NCBI GenBank assembly: GCA_024711185.1
Contig: JANJTI010000091.1
Location: 1-14,293 of the forward strand
Reading direction: 5' to 3'
Origin: Brevundimonas sp.
GTDB lineage: Bacteria; Pseudomonadota; Alphaproteobacteria; Caulobacterales; Caulobacteraceae
DNA length: 14,293 nt
Shown piece by piece: positions 8,885 to 14,293 of this stretch. Every line of letters begins with the position of its first letter. Within the stretch, counting starts at the first letter, position 1. The notes under the pieces were generated by a model. It had not been told where the DNA came from, ran no database searches, and saw nothing but the letters and a program-made list of their open reading frames with translations. Position numbers and translations under genes: made by a program.

Positions 8885-10173
8885 CCACCGACAGCCTCGA
8901 CACCGCACCGGTGACGCCGCCCGCTCCCCCGGATCCTCCCGAAGGGCACGCCAGCCCGTGGGGCATTCGCGATTTCCGACTCCTGTGGTTCGGGCGGGTG
9001 GTCGCCGTGCTCGGCATCCAGATCCAGTCCTCCGCCCTGCTGTGGCAGGTCTACGAGATCGCCCGCCGGGATCACCCGATCGAGCAGGCGAGCCTGTATC
9101 TGGGTCTGGTCGGCCTGTTCCAGTTCCTGCCCCTGCTCGCCTTCACCCTGCCGGCAGGCGCCATGGCCGATCGCCGCGACCGCAAGCGTACCGTGGCCCT
9201 GTCGATCGTGGTCGAGGCCTTGTGCGCCGGCGGCTTCCTGCTGATGGCGCTGCACGGCAGTCCGCCGCTGTGGGGGCTGCTCGCTGTGGCAGCGCTGTTC
9301 GGGGCGGCGCGCGCCTTCCTCGCGCCGGCCAGCCAGGCCTTCCTGCCGATGGTGGTCGGTCGCCGCGCCCTGCCGCCGGCCATCGCCGCCCAGTCGATCG
9401 CCTTCCAGACCGGCGCCATCGCCGGCCCGGCGCTGGGCGGGGTGATCGTCGGGATCAACGTGCCCCTGGCCTACGCCTGCGCGATGGGCCTGTTCCTGCT
9501 CGGCGTCTCCGCCTTCCTGATGATCCGCACCAGCGGCCGGCCCCGCAATCCGGAGGGCAGGCAGCCGGCGCTCGAGGCGGTCAGGGAGGGGCTGGCCTAC
9601 GTCTGGAAGACGAAGATCGTGCTTGGCGCGATCTCGCTCGATCTGGTGGTGGTGATGCTGGCGGGAGTGGCGCTGCTGACCCCGATCTTCGCGCGCGACA
9701 TCCTGCACGTCGGGCCCGAGGGCTTCGGCCTGCTGCGCGCCGCCTTCGGGGTGGGGGCGCTGGTCATGGCGATCTATCTCAGTCGCTTCCCGATCGTCCG
9801 CCACGGCGGCCGCTGGATGTTCGCGGCGGTGGCGGTGTTCGGCCTGTCGACGCTGACCTTCGGCCTGTCGAGGATCGTCTGGATCTCGGGACTGGCGCTG
9901 CTCGTCGGCGGCGCGGCGGACATGATCAGCGTCAACATCCGCCAGACCCTGGTGCAGCTGGCCACCCCGGATCACATGCGCGGCCGGGTCAGCTCCGTGT
10001 CCATGCTGTTCATCGGCGCCTCGAACGAACTGGGCGAGGCCTACTCCGGCGTGGCGGTGCGCCTGCTGGGCGCGGTCGGGGCGGCCGTGTTCGGCGGCGC
10101 GGGAGCCCTGGCCGCGACGGGCTTGTGGGCGGCGATGTTCCCGGGCCTGCGGAAGGCGGATCGATTGTCCTGA
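8881..10173 (+). CDS. MFS transporter, EntS/MFS_3-like
   Basis: A 430-residue major facilitator protein with about 12 helices, resembling the MFS_3 group that includes the enterobactin exporter EntS. A proline-rich N-terminal tail (about 8-26) precedes helix 1 (RLLWFGRVVAVLGIQIQSSA). Motif A appears as GAMADRRDRKRT (93-104), and a second-half counterpart is TPDHMRGRVSS. The likely start is GTG 8881, whose last two bases and the next A form the cupin stop (GTGA), giving a 4-base overlap. Starting there leaves a sensible short cytoplasmic tail. The coupling suggests it handles something linked to the cupin protein, but the substrate cannot be named. It converges with dcd across 71 bases. Confidence 0.9.
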   Translation: MTTDSLDTAPVTPPAPPDPPEGHASPWGIRDFRLLWFGRVVAVLGIQIQSSALLWQVYEIARRDHPIEQASLYLGLVGLFQFLPLLAFTLPAGAMADRRDRKRTVALSIVVEALCAGGFLLMALHGSPPLWGLLAVAALFGAARAFLAPASQAFLPMVVGRRALPPAIAAQSIAFQTGAIAGPALGGVIVGINVPLAYACAMGLFLLGVSAFLMIRTSGRPRNPEGRQPALEAVREGLAYVWKTKIVLGAISLDLVVVMLAGVALLTPIFARDILHVGPEGFGLLRAAFGVGALVMAIYLSRFPIVRHGGRWMFAAVAVFGLSTLTFGLSRIVWISGLALLVGGAADMISVNIRQTLVQLATPDHMRGRVSSVSMLFIGASNELGEAYSGVAVRLLGAVGAAVFGGAGALAATGLWAAMFPGLRKADRLS

Positions 10174-10200
10174 TTGTCGCCCGGGTCGCCGCGGGATGTC

Positions 10201-10242
10201 TCGCTTGTCGCGCTGCGAATGTATCGCTTCGCGGGTTGCGAA
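10201..10242. repeat. Imperfect 19-base direct repeat between convergent genes
   Basis: TCGCTTGTCGCGCTGCGAA (10201-10219) and TCGCTTCGCGGGTTGCGAA (10224-10242) match at 15 of 19 positions, 23 bases apart, in the 71-base spacer between the MFS gene and dcd. The segment GCGAA, TTCGC, GCGAA allows two alternative 5-bp hairpins. It may be a transcript end for either gene; no T-run follows on the dcd strand. Confidence 0.3.
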
Positions 10243-10244
10243 AA

Positions 10245-11276
10245 TCAGCCCCAGGGACGGAAGTGTTTCGACAGCTTCAGCCCTTGCCGCTGGTAGTGGC
10301 TGCCGCCCTCTCCGTACAGGCGGGTCGGGCGTTCGGTGAGCGGCTCGTAGACCAGCCGGGCGACGATCTGGCCGTGCTCCAGAAGGAAGGGCGTGTCGTG
10401 CGTGCGCACCTCCAGAACCCCCTTGGAGCCCGCGCCGTGGGCCTCGTCGGTGCCGAAGCCGGGGTCGAAGAAGCCGGCGTAATGCACCCGGAACTCGCCG
10501 ACCGACGGATCGATCGGGGTCATCTCGGCGGCCTGGTCGACCGGGATCTCGACGTCGTCGGACGAGGCCAGGATGTAGAATTCGCCGGGATCGAGCAGCA
10601 GTTCGCCGCGGCGCAGCACCTGCGGCTCCCAGAAGTCCCGCGGGTCGTGGCCATCGATGCGGTCGAGGTCGACCACCCCCGCATGCCGCCGGCCGCGGAA
10701 GCCCACGACGCCGCCGTCCCCGCCGGTCAGGTCGACGCCGACCGAGCGGGTCTCCAGCTTCGGCGGCTCGCCGGCCTTCAGGCGCAGCTGGTTCAGCCGT
10801 GTGCCCGGTCGCACAAGGATCGAGAAGGTCTGCGGCGCGATCTCCAGATACAGCGGCCCGTCATAGCCCTCGGCGACGTCGTCGAAGCTGGCCCCGCGGT
10901 CGGTCAGCAGGCGCACGAAGACGTCGACCCGGCCGGTGGAGCTCTTTGGGTTGGCGCGGGCGATGAGCCCCTGTGGCAGGCTCAGCCGCTCCTGCAGGCG
11001 GGCGATGTAGACGCAGCCCTTCTCCATCACATAGCCGCCCGACAGGTCGATGGCGTGCATGGCCACGTCGGCGATGCGATCCTCGACCTGGCGCAGGCCC
11101 GGCAGGAAGGACGCGCGCACGCGCCAGGCGCGGTCAGACAGGCGCAGGTCGAGGCTGGCCGGCTGCACCTGGTCGCGATCGAAGGCGGTATCCGAGACGA
11201 TGGCGCCCGTGGCGATCAGGGTCTCGATGGATTGACAGGGCAGGATGCCCGGTCGGGCGGATTCGAAGGACGTCAT
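10245..11276 (-). CDS. dcd: dCTP deaminase, long two-domain alphaproteobacterial type
   Basis: A 343-residue cytoplasmic enzyme that deaminates dCTP to dUTP, feeding dTTP synthesis. It belongs to the long form with two successive dUTPase-like barrels rather than the single-domain enzyme of about 190 residues in E. coli. The first half carries [12 protein letters not shown] (KSSTGR 111-116, the nucleotide-binding Ser/Arg element) and GPLYLEIAP with Glu145. The second half carries [10 protein letters not shown] (267-275) and KGVLEV with Glu289, the position of the catalytic Glu in the short enzyme. ATG 11276 gives the typical N-terminus ending [11 protein letters not shown]. It is divergent from apaG (92-base spacer) and convergent with the MFS gene. 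The family assignment is firm; which half is catalytic is inference. Confidence 0.9.
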   Translation of the reverse strand: MTSFESARPGILPCQSIETLIATGAIVSDTAFDRDQVQPASLDLRLSDRAWRVRASFLPGLRQVEDRIADVAMHAIDLSGGYVMEKGCVYIARLQERLSLPQGLIARANPKSSTGRVDVFVRLLTDRGASFDDVAEGYDGPLYLEIAPQTFSILVRPGTRLNQLRLKAGEPPKLETRSVGVDLTGGDGGVVGFRGRRHAGVVDLDRIDGHDPRDFWEPQVLRRGELLLDPGEFYILASSDDVEIPVDQAAEMTPIDPSVGEFRVHYAGFFDPGFGTDEAHGAGSKGVLEVRTHDTPFLLEHGQIVARLVYEPLTERPTRLYGEGGSHYQRQGLKLSKHFRPWG

Positions 11277-11368
11277 GGCTTCCGCTTACACGATTTTCCG
11301 GCGCGTCTCGCCTGCCGTCGCCTACTCCACCGCTTGACCGCGGCGCGACGCCGGGGCCCATTCGGCCC

Positions 11369-11776
11369 ATGCACGACACCCGCGCCTACGAAGCCGAGAC
11401 CGAGGGAATCCTGGTGCGGGTGCGCCCCAGCTATCTGGCCGGGCAGTCGGACCCGGAGGCGGGGCGGTGGGTGTGGGCCTACCAGGTCGAGATCGTCAAC
11501 CTGACCGGCGGGCCGGTGCAGTTGGTGGCGCGCCACTGGACCATCACTGACGCCCGCGGGCAGGTCGAGGAGGTGCGCGGCGCCGGCGTGGTCGGCGAGC
11601 AGCCGACGATCCGGCCGGGCGACAGTTATTCCTACGCTTCGGGCTGCCCGCTGCGCACCGAGTCGGGGGCCATGGTCGGTTCCTACCGCATGGTCGACGA
11701 TCGCGGCCGCATGTTCGAGGTGGCCATCCCGGCGTTCAGCCTGGACGTGCCCGGGGAGCGGCGGGTGCTGAACTGA
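11369..11776 (+). CDS. apaG: ApaG (DUF525) protein
   Basis: A 135-residue single-domain protein with an immunoglobulin/fibronectin-like beta fold. Signature stretches are [20 protein letters not shown] (38-57), the [14 protein letters not shown] loop (71-84), and [20 protein letters not shown] (89-108). ApaG was first linked to Co2+ resistance and Mg2+ efflux in Salmonella, but its molecular role is not settled. Relatives bind pyrophosphate or occur fused to F-box proteins in eukaryotes. ATG 11369 gives the usual short N-terminus. No clear ribosome site precedes it, so a leaderless or weakly initiated message is possible. It is followed by a hairpin-rich spacer and then convergent gcrA. Confidence 0.95.
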   Translation: MHDTRAYEAETEGILVRVRPSYLAGQSDPEAGRWVWAYQVEIVNLTGGPVQLVARHWTITDARGQVEEVRGAGVVGEQPTIRPGDSYSYASGCPLRTESGAMVGSYRMVDDRGRMFEVAIPAFSLDVPGERRVLN

Positions 11777-11831
11777 CGAAGAGCGCTGGCCGATAGCAGG
11801 CGGGCTTCCCCGGCGCCCGACAGACGGGTGA

Positions 11832-11863
11832 GGGGCTGCGTCAACCCGGAGAACCGCAGCCCC
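11832..11863 (+). terminator. 9-bp hairpin downstream of apaG
   Basis: GGGGCTGCG (11832-11840) pairs perfectly with CGCAGCCCC (11855-11863) around a 14-base loop, 56 bases after the apaG stop. No T-run follows, so termination would have to be Rho-assisted or the hairpin protects a 3' end. It is the first in a row of stems in this spacer. Confidence 0.4.
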
Positions 11864-11871
11864 GCCCCAGT

Positions 11872-11923
11872 CTCTCCGGCCCGAAGGCCGACGGAGAGGC
11901 GGACGGCGGCCCCTCTAGGGGGC
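11872..11923. other. Two further consecutive hairpins in the apaG-gcrA spacer
   Basis: The first is CTCTCC (11872-11877) pairing with GGAGAG (11893-11898), enclosing GGCC-CGAA-GGCC (11878-11889), a stem capped by a 4-base loop with a 3-base bulge. The second is GCCCC (11909-11913) pairing with GGGGC (11919-11923). Together with the stems on either side they fill most of the 219-base spacer. No open frame is convincing here. They may be transcript ends or part of an untranslated RNA. Confidence 0.35.
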
Positions 11924-11952
11924 GTGTGTGACGGTCACGCGACCGAAAGACG

Positions 11953-11982
11953 ACGGGCGCGCGATAAGGATGGCGCGCCCGT
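11953..11982 (-). terminator. Probable gcrA terminator
   Basis: ACGGGCGCGC (11953-11962) is perfectly complementary to GCGCGCCCGT (11973-11982) around a 10-base loop, starting 13 bases after the gcrA stop. On the minus strand the stem is followed by CTTTC, a short pyrimidine run. A 10-bp G/C stem at this position is a good intrinsic-type or Rho-assisted end for gcrA. Confidence 0.55.
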
Positions 11983-11995
11983 TGGAAATCCAGAG

Positions 11996-12514
11996 CTAGA
12001 TGTAGCGGCGGAGCGAGCGGGCCAGTTCGGCGGCGCCGTCCTTGCCGCCCTTCTTGACCTGCGGCTGGTAGGCGACCCGCGCGTGCTCGACGCAGTAGAC
12101 GCCTTCCGACGCGCGGCGGCCGCAGAAGCTGAACTCGGTCGAGGAGGGATCGCCGATGGGCCATTTGCACATGTGCGCGCCCAGGGTCATCACCGTGGCG
12201 GTGCCGGGCAGGTCGGGCATCGGGGCGGGGACGACCGGCGCGGCGGGACGCGGCTGCGCCGCCTCGATGCGGCGCGGGGCCGAGGGAGCCTGCGTGGCTT
12301 GCGGCGTCGGCCGCGGCCGCGACGGGCGGACGGTGGCCCGCGCCGGCTGCGACGGCGCGGCGCGGCCGGACAGGCCGAGCCGGTGCACCTTGCCGATGAC
12401 GGCGTTGCGGGTGACCCCGCCGCCGAGCGCCTTGGCGATCTGGCTCGCGGACTGGCCTTCCAGCCAGAGCTTCTTCAGCGCGCCGACGCGGTCTTCGGTC
12501 CAGCCTGGCGTCAT
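11996..12514 (-). CDS. gcrA: GcrA cell-cycle regulator
   Basis: A 172-residue transcription factor, almost the length of Caulobacter GcrA (about 173). The N-terminal DNA-binding helix-turn-helix reads WTEDRVGALKKLWLEGQSAS then QIAKAL and TRNAVIGKVHRLGLSGR (5-51), a GcrA hallmark. A Pro/Ala/Arg-rich linker follows (about 52-105). The C-terminal domain contacts sigma70 RNA polymerase and contains CKWPIGDP (Cys116), FCGRR (Cys131) and YCVEH (Cys141, His144). In Caulobacter GcrA acts with CcrM methylation of GANTC sites to switch on S-phase genes, including ctrA. ATG 12514 is supported by GGAGGG with 7-base spacing, and the upstream extension in frame lacks a comparable start. It is divergent from the ABC permease and has a strong terminator-like stem behind it. 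Confidence 0.97.
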   Translation of the reverse strand: MTPGWTEDRVGALKKLWLEGQSASQIAKALGGGVTRNAVIGKVHRLGLSGRAAPSQPARATVRPSRPRPTPQATQAPSAPRRIEAAQPRPAAPVVPAPMPDLPGTATVMTLGAHMCKWPIGDPSSTEFSFCGRRASEGVYCVEHARVAYQPQVKKGGKDGAAELARSLRRYI

Positions 12515-12521
12515 GGGGGTG

Positions 12522-12527
12522 CCCTCC
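12522..12527 (-). promoter_or_regulatory. gcrA ribosome binding site
   Basis: On the minus strand GGAGGG lies 7 bases before ATG 12514. This fixes the GcrA start at MTPGWTEDRV, the known family N-terminus, against longer in-frame options. Confidence 0.75.
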
Positions 12528-12533
12528 GGGTAG

Positions 12534-12538
12534 GATTC
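12534..12538. promoter_or_regulatory. GANTC (CcrM) site proximal to gcrA
   Basis: GATTC at 12534-12538 lies 20 bases upstream of the gcrA start codon. GANTC is the target of the cell-cycle methylase CcrM, and GcrA acts preferentially at methylated GANTC promoters. The site match is exact; its use here is inferred. Confidence 0.5.
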
Positions 12539-12589
12539 AACATCTTGGGTCCCGCCCCGCCTCCCGGGCTCGCGACCTACCACTAATCG

Positions 12590-12604
12590 TAAACTACCCC
12601 TTAA
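12590..12604. promoter_or_regulatory. Near-consensus CtrA-type box upstream of gcrA
   Basis: On the minus strand the sequence is TTAA-GGGGTAG-TTTA, against the CtrA consensus TTAA-N7-TTAA(C), with one mismatch in the eight core bases and a C in the next position. It lies 76-90 bases upstream of the gcrA start. CtrA is known to repress gcrA in Caulobacter, so the position is plausible. Confidence 0.45.
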
Positions 12605-12620
12605 AAGCCGCAATATGTGC

Positions 12621-12625
12621 GAATC
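12621..12625. promoter_or_regulatory. Second GANTC (CcrM) site upstream of gcrA
   Basis: GAATC at 12621-12625 is an exact GANTC match 107 bases upstream of the gcrA start. A partial DnaA-like motif (TCCACA, 12632-12637, about 6 of 9 consensus bases) lies close by. DnaA activates gcrA in Caulobacter, but this motif is weak. Confidence 0.4.
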
Positions 12626-12675
12626 GCTCCGTCCACAGGAACTAGATGTGGTATGGTTAAGGCGTCATAGGGTTG

Positions 12676-12700
12676 AGGTGGCCGCCGTCTGCGGCCACTT
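12676..12700 (+). promoter_or_regulatory. Strong hairpin upstream of the ABC permease gene
   Basis: GTGGCCGC (12678-12685) and GCGGCCAC (12691-12698) form a perfect 8-bp stem with a 5-base loop. It extends by one G-T and one A-T pair and ends in TT, 35 bases before ATG 12735. A weaker stem (TGCGC 12700-12704 with GCGCA 12716-12720) follows. It may be part of the permease leader, or a boundary between the two divergent genes. Confidence 0.4.
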
Positions 12701-12734
12701 GCGCTGACGGCCCGGGCGCAGCATTTGCCCCGCC

Positions 12735-13553
12735 ATGACAGACCTCGCCGCCATCCCCGCCCGTCCGCCGCAGCCGCGCCGCTATCACGGCGTCAACTGG
12801 GAGGGGGTGAAGACCCTCTATCTCAAGGAGGTGCGGCGCTTCTGGAAGGTGGGGGCGCAGACCGTGGCGGCGCCGGTGGTCACCACCCTGCTCTACATGA
12901 TGGTCTTCGTGGTCGCCCTGCAGGGGGCGCGGCCGCCGCTGCACGGCACGCCTTTCGCCGAGTTCGTGGCGCCGGGCCTGATCATGATGGCGATGCTGAA
13001 CAACGCCTTCGCCAACGCCTCGTCCAGCCTGATCCAGGCCAAGATCATGGGCACGGCGACGGACTTTCTGACCCCGCCTCTGACCCCGCTGGAGCTGACC
13101 ATCGGCTTCTCGCTCGGAGCCGCGACCCGCGGTCTCGCCGTCGGCCTGGTGACGGCGGTCTGCGTGTTGCCGTTCGCACGGCTGGGCGTGACCAATGTGC
13201 TGGCCATCGTCTGGTTCGCGCTGGCGGCTTCGCTGATGATGGGAACGCTGGGCGTCTTCGCCGGTCTGTGGTCCGAGAAGTTCGACCACCTGGCGGCGGT
13301 GCAGAACTTCGTGGTCATGCCCATGACCTTCCTGTCAGGGGCCTTCTACCTGGTCGAGCGTCTGCCAGAGCCGTTCGCGACCATCAGCCACTTCAACCCG
13401 TTCTTCTACCTGATCGACGGCTTCCGATACGGCTTCATCGGTCAGGCGGAGAGCAACCTCGCCGTCGGCGTGGGCATGAGTGGGGCCCTGACCGCCGGCC
13501 TCTTCGCGGCCTGCTGGGCCGTGTTCCGTTCGGGCTGGCGGTTGAAGAGCTGA
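12735..13553 (+). CDS. ABC-2 type transporter permease (YadH-like)
   Basis: A 272-residue membrane permease of the ABC-2 exporter class with six predicted helices. After a basic cytoplasmic N-terminus, VNWEGVKTLYLKEVRRFWKV (20-39) is the coupling segment. A helix follows (about 41-62), then FVAPGLIMMAMLNNAFANAS, the TDFLTPPLTPLEL motif typical of YadH and related permeases, more helices, and FNPFFYLIDGFRYGFIG near the C-terminus. Such permeases need a separate ATPase of the YadG type. None is adjacent: the upstream gene is divergent gcrA and the downstream gene converges 15 bases away. It therefore works with an ATPase encoded elsewhere or has lost its partner. Start ATG 12735 gives the usual N-terminal length. 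The substrate is unknown. Confidence 0.9.
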   Translation: MTDLAAIPARPPQPRRYHGVNWEGVKTLYLKEVRRFWKVGAQTVAAPVVTTLLYMMVFVVALQGARPPLHGTPFAEFVAPGLIMMAMLNNAFANASSSLIQAKIMGTATDFLTPPLTPLELTIGFSLGAATRGLAVGLVTAVCVLPFARLGVTNVLAIVWFALAASLMMGTLGVFAGLWSEKFDHLAAVQNFVVMPMTFLSGAFYLVERLPEPFATISHFNPFFYLIDGFRYGFIGQAESNLAVGVGMSGALTAGLFAACWAVFRSGWRLKS

Positions 13554-13568
13554 ATCGCGATCCGCGGC

Positions 13569-14093
13569 TCAGGCCGTGGCGGCCGGCTGGATCCGCGTGA
13601 CGGCGACGACGTAGTTGTGGCCGTACGCCTTCGCGCATTTCGGGCAGGTCGTGTAGAAGAACCAGGTCTCGCCGGGCGTCTCGCCGCGGGATCTCATCTC
13701 TTCGGCGGCGGCGCGCAGCCATTTCGGCTGATCGGCGAAGGGGCCCTCGAACACCCGCGTCCGGAAGCGGCCGCTGAGCCGGTGATCCGTAACGCCGGCG
13801 ACGGGCGCTGTCACGGCGAAGAGGTGTTCCGCCCTCCACGGGGAGAGGTCGCGGCTCAGCACCACGAACTGGTCGCCCGCCTCAGCCCTGGCCGCCTCTA
13901 TCCGCCGCTGCGTTCGGGAGAACACCGGCCCCATGTCGAGCGGTATGTGGAACAGGCTCCGGGTCGTCGCCCGAGCGAACCGCTTGTCCTCGAACTCGAG
14001 CACACGGTCGTCCCAGCCGCCGGGCTGGAAGCGCGGACAGCATCCGGTTGGATTGTCCGACGCGTCGTAGGTCGGCGTCTGGTTGGTCTGCAT
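13569..14093 (-). CDS. Conserved protein with two cysteine pairs, unknown function
   Basis: A 174-residue soluble protein without signal peptide or membrane helices. It resembles a widespread proteobacterial family often labelled only as hydrolase, a label I cannot support from motifs. Conserved-looking features are the Cys18-Cys19 pair (GCCPRF), FEDKRFARATTRSLFHIPLD (34-53), LSGRFRTRVFEGPF (106-119) and TTCPKCAKAYG (148-158) with Cys150 and Cys153. The four cysteines could bind a metal or take part in redox chemistry. ATG 14093 has an ideal AGGAGG with 5-base spacing. An FNR/FixK-like palindrome lies about 58 bases upstream, pointing to control by oxygen or redox state. It converges with the ABC permease gene. 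Confidence 0.8.
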   Translation of the reverse strand: MQTNQTPTYDASDNPTGCCPRFQPGGWDDRVLEFEDKRFARATTRSLFHIPLDMGPVFSRTQRRIEAARAEAGDQFVVLSRDLSPWRAEHLFAVTAPVAGVTDHRLSGRFRTRVFEGPFADQPKWLRAAAEEMRSRGETPGETWFFYTTCPKCAKAYGHNYVVAVTRIQPAATA

Positions 14094-14098
14094 GACGG

Positions 14099-14104
14099 CC
14101 TCCT
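14099..14104 (-). promoter_or_regulatory. Ribosome binding site of the cysteine-containing protein
   Basis: Perfect AGGAGG on the minus strand, 5 bases before ATG 14093. It confirms this start over any alternative. Confidence 0.7.
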
Positions 14105-14143
14105 GCCGGAGTCCGCAGCAGGCCCGCGACGCAGGCTCGCCGC

Positions 14144-14159
14144 CTTGAGGTGGATCAAG
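14144..14159 (-). promoter_or_regulatory. FNR/FixK-like binding site
   Basis: CTTGA-GGTGGA-TCAAG is a perfect inverted repeat with 5-base arms. Against TTGAT-N4-ATCAA it has a single mismatch. Its centre is 14151.5. An activator at the usual -41.5 position would place a start site near 14110, leaving a 17-base leader that contains the AGGAGG of the downstream gene. The binding protein (FNR, FixK or another CRP-family member) is inferred. Confidence 0.6.
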
Positions 14160-14183
14160 CCGACGCCGTCGCCGCCGCCGGGA

Positions 14184-14293
14184 TCAGCGGTTCTCCCGAC
14201 CCCGATCTTCCGGATCGACCGCGCCGCCGGGGCCCGCGTTATTGGCGACATCACCCTCGACCGTGCTGTCGCCCTCGATCTCCTCGATTCCCT
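14184..14293 (-). CDS. C-terminal end of a probable acidic hypothetical protein, partial
   Basis: On the minus strand a frame stays open from the right edge to TGA at 14186-14184, covering 35 codons. The residues are acidic and glycine-rich: GIEEIEGDSTVEGDVANNAG then PGGAVDPEDRGRENR. About 77 percent of third positions are G or C, which fits coding sequence in this genome, but the fragment is too short to be sure. If real, it lies upstream of the cysteine-containing gene on the same strand, with a 90-base spacer that holds the FNR/FixK-like box. No function can be assigned. Confidence 0.4.
   Translation of the reverse strand, partial: GIEEIEGDSTVEGDVANNAGPGGAVDPEDRGRENR

Noticed and set aside
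8703..11504. A 933-residue plus-strand frame spanning cupin, MFS and the region opposite dcd
   Set aside because: It is a shadow frame. The true genes in the same region show cupin, MFS and dCTP deaminase motifs in other frames.
11828..12586. Plus-strand frame opposite gcrA
   Set aside because: It has no ribosome site and its composition is shadow-like. GcrA on the minus strand explains the coding signal.
12657..12667. Second CtrA half-site (GGTTAA) upstream of the ABC permease
   Set aside because: TTAA at 12657-12660 is followed after seven bases by TAGG, so the second half of the box is missing.

Overview
The window is about 14.3 kb of GC-rich, gene-dense DNA from an alphaproteobacterium, most likely a member of the Caulobacterales (Brevundimonas, Caulobacter or Phenylobacterium). 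The main pointers are a full-length GcrA cell-cycle regulator, a Tad/Cpa pilus cluster in the Caulobacter order (cpaE, cpaF, tadB, tadC), the long two-domain alphaproteobacterial type of dCTP deaminase, and CcrM-type GANTC sites upstream of gcrA. The genus is inferred from gene content and cannot be fixed from the sequence alone. There are no tRNA or rRNA genes, insertion sequences, prophage genes or CRISPR arrays.

Layout. Bases 1-3826 (+) hold the end of a tad pilus operon: the CpaE C-terminus, the CpaF secretion ATPase, and the TadB and TadC membrane platform proteins, with gaps of only 3, 3 and 9 bases. Converging on it from the minus strand are an MFS drug-type exporter (5602-4307) and a small SRPBCC lipid-binding-fold protein (4262-3831). 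Divergent from the exporter is an exported M20D amidohydrolase (5687-6991), followed by a 45-residue single-helix membrane protein (7071-7208). The stop codon of that small gene overlaps the stop of dapE, which lies on the minus strand (8365-7205). Divergent from dapE are a cupin gene (8414-8884) and a second MFS transporter (8881-10173), joined by a 4-base GTGA overlap. Next come dcd (11276-10245, minus), divergent apaG (11369-11776), a hairpin-rich spacer, gcrA (12514-11996, minus), a divergent ABC-2 permease without an adjacent ATPase (12735-13553), a cysteine-containing conserved protein of unknown function (14093-13569, minus) behind an FNR/FixK-like box, and the end of a probable further minus-strand gene at the right edge.

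How the genes work together. The tad genes build the motor and inner-membrane platform of Flp-type pili. Most of the rest is housekeeping: lysine and peptidoglycan precursor synthesis (dapE), dTTP supply (dcd) and cell-cycle transcription (gcrA), interleaved with small transport units. The gcrA upstream region carries two GANTC sites, a near-consensus CtrA-type box and a weak DnaA-like box, which fits the known Caulobacter cell-cycle circuit. I see no strong evidence of an undescribed multi-gene system. The signals most worth following are the FNR/FixK-like palindrome, the gcrA upstream sites, the small membrane protein, the hairpin cluster between apaG and gcrA, and the cupin-MFS pair with its repeated operator-like element.
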